From NCBI GenBank assembly GCA_023429995.1, contig JAEZCE010000017.1:89265-153264 (forward strand): 64,000 bases of DNA, given 5' to 3'. The position numbers were made by a program, and so were the translations under genes. Below are positions 16,893 to 24,143 of this stretch, in pieces. Within the stretch, counting starts at the first letter, position 1. Each line of letters begins with the position of its first letter. Origin of the DNA: Bacillota bacterium (GTDB lineage: Bacteria; Bacillota; UBA4882; UBA8346). The notes under the pieces were generated by a model. It saw nothing but the letters and a program-made list of their open reading frames with translations. It was not told the origin of the DNA and did no database searches.

Positions 16893-16969
16893 TCTCCCGC
16901 CAAGGCGCGGAGACCCAGAGAAAAGACAAATAGCATGGTTGATAAAACCCTCTGCGCCCCTGCGGGAGA
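16893..16969. repeat. Imperfect inverted-repeat element of the GGCGCAGAG type
   Basis: TCTCCCGCCAAGGCGCGGAG (16893-16912) and CTCTGCGCCCCTGCGGGAGA (16950-16969) form 20-bp arms with four mismatches around a 37-bp centre. The arm sequence resembles the wandering GGCGCAGAGACACAGAG repeats seen in many bacterial genomes; a relative occurs near 45939. No coding capacity. Confidence 0.6.
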
Positions 16970-17064
16970 ATCAGTAACTCCTTTTCATCCTTTCTCGTGC
17001 TCCGGCAGGACCGGGTGGACGACTACTTGGGGAAATTTTCAATGATTGGCTTGGGGAGGTTTGA

Positions 17065-17211
17065 ATGAAAAAGCTGGATTGTATGGGTGATTTTTGCCCG
17101 ATTCCCACTCTAAAGGCGACCAATGAAATCCAAAAATTAAAACCGGGAGAGACTTTACAAATTATGGTCGATCATAGCTGCGCGGTTGATTCCGTGAAAT
17201 ACGATTTTTAG
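17065..17211 (+). pseudogene. tusA: Truncated TusA/SirA-family sulfur-carrier gene
   Basis: The ATG at 17065 behind GGGGAGG opens a 48-residue frame, MKKLDCMGDFCPIPTLKATN and so on, with the TusA CPxP motif at residues 11-14 that carries sulfur. Family members are about 75 residues; this one stops after HSCAVDSVKYDF, where the second half of the fold should begin. Just at that point the opposite strand starts to match an unrelated membrane glycosyltransferase. The join looks like a deletion that removed both 3' ends. It is probably non-functional. Confidence 0.8.
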
Positions 17212-17418
17212 CGCATGCGGGTTGCGGGGTTTTAGATCGAAAAAGGGCTCGGTAGATGAGATATCACCGGTTGTTGCGATTTGCCGGGACAAACCGCTGA
17301 GCCAAGCTTCATCGGAGTGCATCAAGGGAAACCCGGTTAAACTTAGGAAATGGCAGATTAAATAGAACAGGATAACGCCACTCACATAATATGGGGTGGT
17401 TCTTTTGTTTTGTAACAT
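17200..17418 (-). pseudogene. 5' fragment of a PMT/ArnT-like membrane glycosyltransferase
   Basis: On the minus strand an ATG at 17418 opens a frame beginning MLQNKRTTPYYVSG, a membrane segment (GVILFYLICHFLSLTGF), then HSDEAWLSGLSRQIATTGDI. This is the N-terminus of a dolichyl-phosphate-mannose mannosyltransferase-like glycosyltransferase; the acidic DEAW loop is typical. About 70 residues of a protein normally over 450 long remain before the sequence turns into the reverse of tusA. An extended -10 promoter (TGCTATAAT on the minus strand, 17449-17457) still sits upstream. Confidence 0.72.
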
Positions 17419-17589
17419 GGATTTGCCTTCAAGATGGATTCCTTATCCATTATAGCATATTTTTGAATCGGGAACGAACGGGTTAAAGGTTCCCCATGCC
17501 GTTTCACGTTTTGGCTGGAAGCTGTGGAGTTAACGATATAAGCCGGGCTGAATATCTCGCTTTACCGGAAAAGGGTGATGGCGGCTTGC

Positions 17590-18336
17590 TTAAGGGCATT
17601 GAAAGGTTTTTTTGAGAGAATGAAAATCCAGGTTCAGTTCTGTTTTCATTGGATAAATGATCGAACAAACGTAATCATTGATGAAAAAGGCAATCGTCTT
17701 ATACTGGGCAAAATTTTTATAAACGCAGAGCGCATAATCGGAGTTGATTTCGATCCGAGCGATTTCGAAGATCTTAAACGAGGTCATCATTCCGGTTTTT
17801 AGAACTTTGGATAATGCTTCCTTAGCTGTCCATAAAATCGTTAGCATCCCTTCATAAGGAAAAGGCAATCCTTTGATAAGCGTTATTTCCGATTGGGTTG
17901 ATTCTCTTTCAATAGCTTGGTTATGTTCCCCGCTGATGATTCTCTCAATATCTATCGCCATCGGATGAACTTCTGGGAAGGCGATTGCGGCGCCGAAATT
18001 ATCACAATGGCTAATGCTTACTTGAATATTTTGCTTGTCCGGGCAGGAGACAATGGGTTGATTGAATATTCCCGCCTGGATAGAAATGGTGGCTAAATTA
18101 TCATTCCGGATTAAGGAAGCAATAGCTTTTTTAGCGGTCAACCGTCCAATGAGGTAGCTCTTGATTCGTTTTTCAAATCGAAGAGTCTCATAGTATTTCT
18201 TTTCCTGCGGATGTAAAAAAGTAACGATCTCTTCATAACGGGTGAATTTTGAACAATCGCAAAGGCACAGACCAGCCTTATAGGTTTCATCCGGCCTGAT
18301 TAACGTTAATTCTTTACTATAGATGAACTGATACAC
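17590..18336 (-). CDS. 4'-phosphopantetheinyl transferase, Sfp type
   Basis: Cytoplasmic enzyme of 248 residues that transfers phosphopantetheine from CoA to carrier proteins. Family motifs are present in order: GRLTAKKAI (about residue 64), QVSISHCDNFGAAIAF (about 105), the Mg-binding AIDIERI (about 126) and WTAKEALSKVLKTG (about 166). Sfp enzymes usually act on polyketide or non-ribosomal peptide systems, but none is in this window, so its target lies elsewhere or is the fatty-acid carrier. It is a single gene with no co-directional close neighbour. Lower GC than the flanking metal operon suggests a separate origin. Confidence 0.88.
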   Translation of the reverse strand: MYQFIYSKELTLIRPDETYKAGLCLCDCSKFTRYEEIVTFLHPQEKKYYETLRFEKRIKSYLIGRLTAKKAIASLIRNDNLATISIQAGIFNQPIVSCPDKQNIQVSISHCDNFGAAIAFPEVHPMAIDIERIISGEHNQAIERESTQSEITLIKGLPFPYEGMLTILWTAKEALSKVLKTGMMTSFKIFEIARIEINSDYALCVYKNFAQYKTIAFFINDYVCSIIYPMKTELNLDFHSLKKTFQCP

Positions 18337-18558
18337 CCTTCACTGCCCCCATATTATCATCATCATCCATGATCGTCTCAAAATATAACGATACATCGGA
18401 TCACCATCCAATCATTTAATTTTACGATAATGCTCCTTAGAATTCAACGACGAAAATAGATGAATTCCAACAGTTTTAAGGTAAAAAAACTACTTCACCG
18501 AAGTGATTTTTATTCATCGACTGCCTATTATCGGGGATACTATTCAAAAAGACGGCTA

Positions 18559-18659
18559 GTAAAACGTTCTCTAAATAACTACGCAATGATTGTGAACGTT
18601 TTACTTAAGTAGAGCGTATCTTCACCATTTCTGATTGCCATTTATTTACGATACGCTCT
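18559..18659. repeat. Two tandem hairpin-forming inverted repeats
   Basis: GTAAAACGTTC (18559-18569) pairs exactly with GAACGTTTTAC (18594-18604). AGAGCGTATC (18611-18620) pairs exactly with GATACGCTCT (18650-18659). The 12-mer AGAGCGTATCTT at 18611 recurs at 19774, hinting at a small dispersed element. The rest of 18337-18708 holds no gene. Confidence 0.65.
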
Positions 18660-18708
18660 GCTAGTTTAGCGCTTGGCAATCTTGGTAAAAAATCATGGAC
18701 GAATCTAC

Positions 18709-18738
18709 TTGACTAAGCTTTGTATGTCATAGTAAAAT
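18709..18738 (+). promoter_or_regulatory. Promoter of tRNA-Gly
   Basis: TTGACT at 18709-18714 and TAAAAT at 18733-18738 are 18 bp apart, placing the transcript start a few bases before the tRNA. Confidence 0.75.
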
Positions 18739-18751
18739 AACATAGGTTGTC

Positions 18752-18826
18752 GCGGAAGTAGCTCAGTGGTAGAGCATCGCCTTGCCAAGGCGAGGGTCGC
18801 GAGTTCGAATCTCGTTTTCCGCTCCA
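18752..18826 (+). tRNA. tRNA-Gly (GCC)
   Basis: A full cloverleaf of 75 nt with encoded CCA. The acceptor stem GCGGAAG pairs with TTTCCGC with one G-T pair. The D-arm carries AGCTCAGTGGTAGAGC, the anticodon loop TTGCCAA gives anticodon GCC at 18784-18786, and the T-arm reads GCGAGTTCGAATCTCGT. It is a single tRNA with its own promoter and an immediate terminator. Confidence 0.97.
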
Positions 18827-18837
18827 ATATTCAAATT

Positions 18838-18860
18838 AACTTCCTAGGGGAAGTTTTTTT
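18838..18860 (+). terminator. Terminator of tRNA-Gly
   Basis: AACTTCC pairs with GGAAGTT around a TAGG loop and is followed by five further T residues. Confidence 0.9.
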
Positions 18861-18866
18861 ATAGTC

Positions 18867-18898
18867 AAAAAACAGGCGTTGCCACCTGTTTTTTTTGT
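18867..18898. terminator. Bidirectional terminator
   Basis: AAAAAACAGG (18867-18876) pairs with CCTGTTTTTT (18885-18894) around an 8-nt loop. The flanking A and T runs let it end both the tRNA transcript and the minus-strand zinc-ribbon gene. Confidence 0.88.
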
Positions 18899-18928
18899 TT
18901 GTCTCACTTCGATTCGGGTAATGATGCT

Positions 18929-19114
18929 CTATTTTCCCTCAACAGACCCCATCACTTTAATATCTTTCAACTTAAATATGTCTTCGATACTTATATTGTC
19001 TCTGATTATCAGATCAAAATTACACGTGGGGCATGTGAATTCATTGTTGGTCAATATATAGTGGCAATTAGGACATTCCATGATGTTCCCAGTTGATTTT
19101 AAAACATTCTCCAA
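18929..19114 (-). CDS. Small zinc-ribbon protein, 61 residues
   Basis: On the minus strand, AAGGAGG lies nine bases before a TTG start at 19114. The product contains a zinc-ribbon knuckle pair, CPNC (residues 14-17) and CPTC (residues 28-31), then a short acidic tail. No other domain is visible. It ends just before a bidirectional terminator. Small zinc-ribbon proteins often serve as adaptors or nucleic-acid binders; the function here is not known. Confidence 0.7.
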   Translation of the reverse strand: MENVLKSTGNIMECPNCHYILTNNEFTCPTCNFDLIIRDNISIEDIFKLKDIKVMGSVEGK

Positions 19115-19269
19115 TACAAAAGCCTCCTTGTTCTAAAAACGCAAACTAATAATTATTTCATGATTATTGCACTTCGAATCTATTCTTCCGCCCAATGTCA
19201 CGCCATGGTGGTTTTCATTGTCGGAATAAATTTTAATAGCCTTTTTCGGTGGAGGGATTATTAAGCTTT

Positions 19270-19458
19270 CTAATTATTATTGATGATTAAATTAACATGC
19301 TTAATATATTCTTCACTTAAGGTCATAATCTTTTTGACTTCTTCTTCTTGGAGATAGGGTAAATCCTTGACTATTCCAAAGCCTGGCTTGGTAAGCAATT
19401 CCCTTTGGTAAGGAGTCAATAAGCTATCCCAATTGGGATTCAATTTTCTTGTTGCCAC
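19270..19458 (-). CDS. 62-residue protein under cyclic-di-GMP riboswitch control
   Basis: Minus-strand gene starting at GTG 19458 behind GGAGCTGGAA; an ATG at 19473 and earlier starts in the same frame lack a good site. The product is soluble, with PNWDSLLTPYQRELLTKPGF, then a helical stretch KDLPYLQEEEVKKIMTLSEEY. I do not recognise the family. What marks it out is its position: it is the only gene downstream of a c-di-GMP-I riboswitch with its own consensus promoter. Such riboswitches usually serve surface attachment, motility or exopolysaccharide genes, so a regulatory or structural role in lifestyle switching is a fair guess only. Confidence 0.65.
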   Translation of the reverse strand: MATRKLNPNWDSLLTPYQRELLTKPGFGIVKDLPYLQEEEVKKIMTLSEEYIKHVNLIINNN

Positions 19459-19560
19459 ACTTCCAGCTCCATTCATCTTTTTTGTTGATTTGAGACGGAC
19501 TCGTAATAAGCCCTTAATTGGATATAAAAAAAACAACCTAATGTAGGCGGTTCGGCGATC

Positions 19561-19640
19561 AATGGCAAACGATAAGTATCATCCGTTTACTTTAGACCCG
19601 TAACTTTGCGTCTCCAGTTTTCACTGGATTTGCCATTAGC
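19561..19640 (-). promoter_or_regulatory. Cyclic-di-GMP-I (GEMM-I) riboswitch aptamer
   Basis: Read on the minus strand, AATGGCAAA opens a stem closed by TTTGCCATT. Inside are the hairpin TCCAGT-GAAA-ACTGGA with a GNRA tetraloop, the hallmark GACGCAAAG, the conserved ACGGGTCTAA and the GGATGATA..TATCGTTTGCC half. These are the core conserved features of the GEMM-I class that binds c-di-GMP. A T8 run at about 19526-19533 follows a short CCTA/TAGG hairpin, so the expression platform is probably a transcription terminator. It controls the 62-residue gene ending at 19270. Confidence 0.9.
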
Positions 19641-19678
19641 TAATAAAGTTGCATACCTGGTAAATAACTCTTGATAAG

Positions 19679-19707
19679 AGAATAAGGGAAAAATGTTGAT
19701 TTGTCAA
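19679..19707 (-). promoter_or_regulatory. Promoter of the riboswitch transcript
   Basis: On the minus strand TTGACA (19707-19702) and TATTCT (19684-19679) are 17 bp apart, about 30 bp upstream of the aptamer. Confidence 0.8.
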
Positions 19708-19874
19708 TGATTAATCAGAAAGATTTAATCTAATTTTAATCAATGATTGCATAGGGTTAATGGGTTTAAACATAGAGCGTATCTTGGATTTTTAATTTGC
19801 GTACTTTTGGTCCAATAGAACAGGGTATTATTTCATTGCATATTGTGAAAACTATCCGAAAGGAGATGCGCAAA

Positions 19875-20429
19875 ATGAAAAAGATATTCATTTTTCTGAT
19901 TATATTGATTATTCCTTCGTTGACCTTTGCTGGCGATTATAAGACCCTAATTTTAGGAGAAAGCCAAGACATAACAGCCCAAAAATTTGTTGCATTAGCT
20001 AAAAACGGAGATATTAAGCTTAAAGGTAATGGTCTGTTTACTAAAATTTTAAATTATGATGTGGAAATATATCCGGGGTTTTTTGATAAGAAATTATATT
20101 CGATAGAACTTTATTTTCCTAAAAGTGTCGTCAGCGCCGATGTAGAGTATTTAATCGAAGATGAAATAAAACCGATGATTATGAAAGTTTATGGGAAACC
20201 GACGAAGAAATTTGATTATCCGAGTTCTCTCGATTTAAGTCCCGGATATTTAAGTTATTGCTATCAATGGCTATTTCAAAATAAAACCATCATCATTGGC
20301 GTCACGAAAGATGTGGGTGAGACTTTTTCAACGTGTGGAGCTGAAATTATGATATTGGATACTAACTTGGCGAAGGCCAGGGAAGCAAGTAAATTGAAAA
20401 TGCAAATGGAATCCGGAAAGGACTTTTAA
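19875..20429 (+). CDS. Exported protein of unknown function, 184 residues
   Basis: A classical signal peptide (MKKIFIFLIILIIPSLTFAG, cleavage near residue 20) is followed by a small mixed alpha/beta domain of about 165 residues with no recognised family motif. The ATG at 19875 lies nine bases after AAAGGAG; the ATG at 19866 is too close to it. The mature protein is probably periplasmic. It is transcribed divergently from the riboswitch gene. It has two cysteines (in SYCYQW and STCGAEI) that could pair. Low GC. Confidence 0.7.
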   Translation: MKKIFIFLIILIIPSLTFAGDYKTLILGESQDITAQKFVALAKNGDIKLKGNGLFTKILNYDVEIYPGFFDKKLYSIELYFPKSVVSADVEYLIEDEIKPMIMKVYGKPTKKFDYPSSLDLSPGYLSYCYQWLFQNKTIIIGVTKDVGETFSTCGAEIMILDTNLAKAREASKLKMQMESGKDF

Positions 20430-20659
20430 ATTAAAGTTTATCAGCTACCGATGCTATCTATTTATATGGCATAAGGGAAGCCGGGAATTTCTGATTTTGG
20501 TGAACCGATAGGCAAATTACAAAAAATCCTTTAATGAGGAGGTATCATCGTTGCAATATTAGTGAATACTTATTCATGATAATGTTTAGGTGCATTACAA
20601 ATGGAGGGATACATTTGATAATAAAGGCTCCCGATCAAGGGAAGAACGGAGAGACCATC

Positions 20660-20785
20660 ATGAATAACAAAATACGTAGCTTCAGCAATGAAGAAATTGA
20701 TTTAATGGCAAAAATATTGGTTGAGATAGCTTTTTATCAGGCAAATGGGAAAATGAATAAAAAGGGAAACAGCGGCAATGGGTAA
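20660..20785 (+). CDS. Possible 41-residue protein
   Basis: A short frame MNNKIRSFSNEEIDLMAKIL.. preceded by CGGAGAGACC, with a predicted helix in the middle and a Gly/Asn-rich end. No family recognised; it may not be a gene. The region 20430-20986 otherwise holds nothing I can support. Confidence 0.3.
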   Translation: MNNKIRSFSNEEIDLMAKILVEIAFYQANGKMNKKGNSGNG

Positions 20786-20986
20786 TTTAAGCGAATGAAT
20801 CTTTTGATGCCACGGAAAGGCGGAGATTATTCCCAGGAGACATGAGAAGGAAGGCTTGGATTCGTTTTATTTTTCAAGGGTTTTCGAAATTTTACCAATA
20901 TTATAGTTAGTAATTTTTATGCATAGAAGGAATATTTTAGAAATTAAAGAATATATTTAGAAACAATATTATTTGAGGTGTGAAAA

Positions 20987-21015
20987 TTGAAAACCGGTAA
21001 ATTTCGTGATATAAT
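20987..21015 (+). promoter_or_regulatory. Promoter of the 2TM-GAF-like gene
   Basis: TTGAAA at 20987-20992 and a perfect TATAAT at 21010-21015 are 17 bp apart, 55 bp before the ATG at 21070. Confidence 0.8.
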
Positions 21016-21069
21016 TAGGACAAGACAAAAATTGGATAGTTATACTTTTTTTGGCCTTGGTCTTCTGCA

Positions 21070-21888
21070 ATGAGCACTACCCGTTTTCATAATAAGAAAA
21101 GATTGATTTGGAATTTGATATTTGTTTCTTTGCCGGCGATCGTTACTTATTTCTCCAAGGATGATTATAGTTTTTCGGTTGTATTTCATCATTTTAAGAT
21201 CCATTTGCCTTCCAATTCCATTGCCGAATGGCGCTTTAAGGTTGGGCTTGCTGCAGCGGTGTTAATCCAAATTGGTGTATACGTTCAGTTTGCTTCCCTT
21301 GAAAAGGAACGGGAACGGCTGATGAGCAACCTGCAAAACTATTTAAAAATCCATAAACAGTTGGCATTGAAAATCATCGGACAGACAATAAATGTACCGG
21401 AACAAAATATAGTAAATACAGAAGTGAAAGTGTATCTTTGCAAAAGAAACAGGTTTAGGGCCTTCATAGAAGGATTATCACTGGGGTTCATAAAAGCCAA
21501 AACTACGTTTATCGAAAAGAATATAAAAGAGTTCGGGCAGACACACTATACCGAATTGATTTTTGAAGCTTCCCCAAGGCCTCAAGGATTAATTTCCAGC
21601 TGTTACAATACGAAACGTTTGGTTTTGGATAAGCACTTTAACCCAAGGCATGCTTATTTACAGCTGGATCCTTACCAACAGGAGAGACTGGCTGACGTTA
21701 AATTTATCGCTTGTTGCCCGGTGTTTAAGGGCCGAAATGTTAAGGCTGTTTTAGTCTTTGAATCAAGAGAACCTATATTGTTTGATGATGGTCTCAATGA
21801 AGTCTTTTGCGCAAAAATGAGAGATTACAGAGATCAATTGGAAAGTGAGTTTCCAAAACTCTTTGAACATATAAAGGAAGGGAACTAA
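21070..21888 (+). CDS. Membrane-anchored protein with a GAF-like cytoplasmic domain
   Basis: A 272-residue protein. Two N-terminal membrane segments are visible (about residues 12-27 and 55-75, the latter VGLAAAVLIQIGVYVQFA). A short coiled linker (LEKERERLMSNLQNYLKIH) follows. A C-terminal domain of about 150 residues contains LADVKFIACCPVFKGRNVKAVLVFES, which looks like a GAF-type sensor fold. I do not recognise the family. The start has no clear ribosome binding site. It is followed without any gap by a 61-residue gene. A signalling, stress-sensing or defence-associated membrane sensor is possible; none is proven. Confidence 0.65.
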   Translation: MSTTRFHNKKRLIWNLIFVSLPAIVTYFSKDDYSFSVVFHHFKIHLPSNSIAEWRFKVGLAAAVLIQIGVYVQFASLEKERERLMSNLQNYLKIHKQLALKIIGQTINVPEQNIVNTEVKVYLCKRNRFRAFIEGLSLGFIKAKTTFIEKNIKEFGQTHYTELIFEASPRPQGLISSCYNTKRLVLDKHFNPRHAYLQLDPYQQERLADVKFIACCPVFKGRNVKAVLVFESREPILFDDGLNEVFCAKMRDYRDQLESEFPKLFEHIKEGN

Positions 21889-22074
21889 ATGTATATTGCC
21901 AAAGAAGAACCACGTGCCAATTCGCAACGAGGCTCGTTGTTCGACCTGAGCGAGTTATATTCCGGAGATACGAGTATTATATGCAATTCTCCGTCCGAAT
22001 ACCGAACCAAAAATGGTCAATCCATTAACAGTTATCGGAAGATAGCAGCGAAATCAAGAAGAAAAGCACGTTAG
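21889..22074 (+). CDS. 61-residue polar protein coupled to the 2TM-GAF-like gene
   Basis: The ATG immediately follows the stop of the upstream gene (TAAATG) and AAGGAAGGGAA serves as ribosome binding site within that gene, so translation is coupled. The product has SLFDLSELYSGDTSIICN in the middle and a basic C-terminus (KIAAKSRRKAR). No known domain. Tight coupling suggests it works with the membrane protein. Confidence 0.6.
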   Translation: MYIAKEEPRANSQRGSLFDLSELYSGDTSIICNSPSEYRTKNGQSINSYRKIAAKSRRKAR

Positions 22075-22231
22075 GAGGGTGCGCGTAATCTCACTTTATC
22101 GTTCTCCGGACTACAAAATATGGATTTTGGAGGTAATTCCAAAACCGTATTCTGCGCATTAACTCGAGAAATTATCATGAAATGATTTTTGTATCTTCAG
22201 GGTTTTATTTCGAGGAGAGTCAATTATTTCC

Positions 22232-22293
22232 TTGACAAATAAAACTTTTTTTTATAAGATATTAATTAATTAAAGAAATTAACTAATTATATT
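22232..22293 (+). promoter_or_regulatory. Promoter with AT-rich palindrome upstream of the sulfatase
   Basis: TTGACA at 22232-22237 has a -10-like TAAGAT at 22255-22260 (17-bp spacer) and is followed at once by ATTAATTAATTAAAG and AAATTAACTAATTA. This matches the TTAATTAA-type motif seen by the ROK genes, so it is a likely operator. The leader to the sulfatase gene is about 270 nt and contains no gene. Confidence 0.6.
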
Positions 22294-22529
22294 TTAAAGA
22301 GCAATATCGAGTTACTTAAATCCGCGATAATATAATGGATATCTGTAGAATGTTTCAACCGGATGTAATTGTGATTATGTACCAAGCCCGCAATTAGATA
22401 TTAGTCAGCTTTCAATGTTGAATCCTATATTGTTGCAAAATAGCCACTGAATTTAAAATTATATTCCTCCGAATTGTTTGCTAAAACCGATTCATAATTT
22501 TTCATATGTTAAATTTTGAGGGGTAAGGG

Positions 22530-23918
22530 ATGAACAAACCGAATATTATTTTTTTCTTTACAGATCAACAACGTTGGGATACTTGCGGGTGTTATGGCCA
22601 ACCGTTGCCGGTAACCCCCAATATTGATCAAATGGCACAGGAAGGCGTTATTTTTAAAAATGCTTTTACCTGCCAACCAGTATGCGGACCAGCAAGATCG
22701 TGCCTGCAGACCGGGAAGTATGCCACAGAAACGAAGTGTTTTCGAAATGACATTGGACTGCCGTTGAGTGAAAAGACGATTGCTCATTATTGCGCTGAGC
22801 AAGATTACCGGGTTGGATATATTGGCAAATGGCATCTTGCTTCCAACTATTCTGATTTATCAGGTGATGCGCAGCCGCCCACCGGAAAAGTTTATAACTT
22901 TAAAACCAAGCCTGTTCCAGTCGCACATCGCGGTGGATGGAAAGACGAATGGATTGCTTCGGATGTGTTGGAGTTTACATCCCATGCCTACGATGGGCAT
23001 ATGTTTGATAAAGACAATCAGATCAAAGAATTTCCTTCCAGCCGATATCGAGCGGATGCTCAGACTGATTGGGCTCTGGATGTCTTGGAGCGATGGGGAA
23101 AAGAAGAACGACCCTTTTTTTTGTTTTTATCATATATTGAACCGCACCATCAAAATGATCACCAGTGTTATGAGGGACCCCATGGTTCGAAGGAGAAATT
23201 TAAAAAATTCGTCCCGCCCGGCGATCTTGCCGCACAAGCAGGAGACTGGCAAGAGCATTATCCTGAATATTTAGGGTGTATTCATAGCCTTGATGACAAT
23301 CTGGGACGAATTCGAACCAAAATTAACCAGCTGGGAATCGCGGACCGCACAGTTATTATTTTTGCCAGCGATCACGGTTCACATTTTCGGACTAGGAATC
23401 GGGGTTTACAAGGAGCGCATTATGATGATTACAAACGTTCCTGTCATGATGGCTGTATCCGAATACCATTGATAATCCAGGGGTCCGGTTTTGAAAAAGG
23501 TAAAGTGATAGATGATTTGGTAAGCTTGATTGATCTACCGCCCACGTTTCTTGCGTGCGCAGGGATTCCCAAACCCGAATTCATGCACGGCCGACCCCTT
23601 CAGGAACTGGTATCGGAGAAGGTGACCGATTGGCCGGAAGAAGTCTTTCTGCAGATCAGTGAATCTTGGGTGGCTCGGGCTATACGAACGAAACGATGGA
23701 AATATTGTGTTTATGCCCCGGAGAAAAATGCCAGGGACGAAAGTTGCAGTGATGTTTATGTCGATCAGTACTTATATGACCTCGAAAAGGATCCCCATGA
23801 GCTGAATAATTTGGTGGGGAATCCCGATTTCATGGAGATTCGCGACAGTCTGGCGGAGATCTTGAAACGCCGGATGGTTGAGGCTGGAGAGAATATGCCG
23901 AAGTTGATACGGGGATGA
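22530..23918 (+). CDS. Type I sulfatase (Cys-type, formylglycine-dependent)
   Basis: A 462-residue sulfatase with no signal peptide. The N-terminus NIIFFFTDQQRWDT carries metal-ligand acidic residues. The active-site motif is C52-G-P-A-R56, where Cys52 must be oxidised to formylglycine by a maturase (FGE or anSME, not in this window). KWHL and ASDHGSH supply further ligands. Sulfatases of this type remove sulfate esters from sugars, steroids or choline. Lying at the head of a sugar-uptake cluster, it probably desulfates an imported sugar in the cytoplasm. Leader AT-rich; GAGGGGTAAGGG precedes the ATG. Confidence 0.9.
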   Translation: MNKPNIIFFFTDQQRWDTCGCYGQPLPVTPNIDQMAQEGVIFKNAFTCQPVCGPARSCLQTGKYATETKCFRNDIGLPLSEKTIAHYCAEQDYRVGYIGKWHLASNYSDLSGDAQPPTGKVYNFKTKPVPVAHRGGWKDEWIASDVLEFTSHAYDGHMFDKDNQIKEFPSSRYRADAQTDWALDVLERWGKEERPFFLFLSYIEPHHQNDHQCYEGPHGSKEKFKKFVPPGDLAAQAGDWQEHYPEYLGCIHSLDDNLGRIRTKINQLGIADRTVIIFASDHGSHFRTRNRGLQGAHYDDYKRSCHDGCIRIPLIIQGSGFEKGKVIDDLVSLIDLPPTFLACAGIPKPEFMHGRPLQELVSEKVTDWPEEVFLQISESWVARAIRTKRWKYCVYAPEKNARDESCSDVYVDQYLYDLEKDPHELNNLVGNPDFMEIRDSLAEILKRRMVEAGENMPKLIRG

Positions 23919-23934
23919 GTTTATCGGGTATCGC

Positions 23935-24084
23935 ATGTTTGAACAAGAAGACTTGAAAAAATTGGCTGAAGTATCTAAAAATTATTTTGAACTGTTTCGC
24001 CCGGGATGTCAAATAAAATACAATATTATAGACGATTTTTTGCTTTTTAGTTGCGATCTTGACAATCTTGTTACGATAGATTAA
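23935..24084 (+). other. Doubtful 49-residue ORF after the sulfatase
   Basis: An ATG at 23935 opens MFEQEDLKKLAEVSKNYF.. to a stop at 24082. The amino-acid composition is protein-like, and the frame continues upstream without a stop to the sulfatase end, so it could be the tail of a lost gene. No ribosome binding site; it overlaps the ROK promoter. Confidence 0.25.
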
Positions 24085-24100
24085 CATTTAATTAATTAAA
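24059..24100 (+). promoter_or_regulatory. Promoter and palindromic operator for ROK regulator 1
   Basis: TTGACA at 24059-24064 and TAACAT at 24082-24087 are 17 bp apart. TTTAATTAATTAAA at 24087-24100 is a perfect 14-bp palindrome immediately after the -10 box, consistent with autorepression by the ROK protein. Confidence 0.68.
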
Positions 24101-24143
24101 AGAAAAAATAATTGATCTTGGATTATTCAAAGAGGTTGATAGA

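Noticed and set aside
19459..19536. N-terminal extension of the riboswitch-controlled protein
   Set aside because: It would translate part of the riboswitch terminator region and lacks a ribosome binding site; the GTG at 19458 has one.
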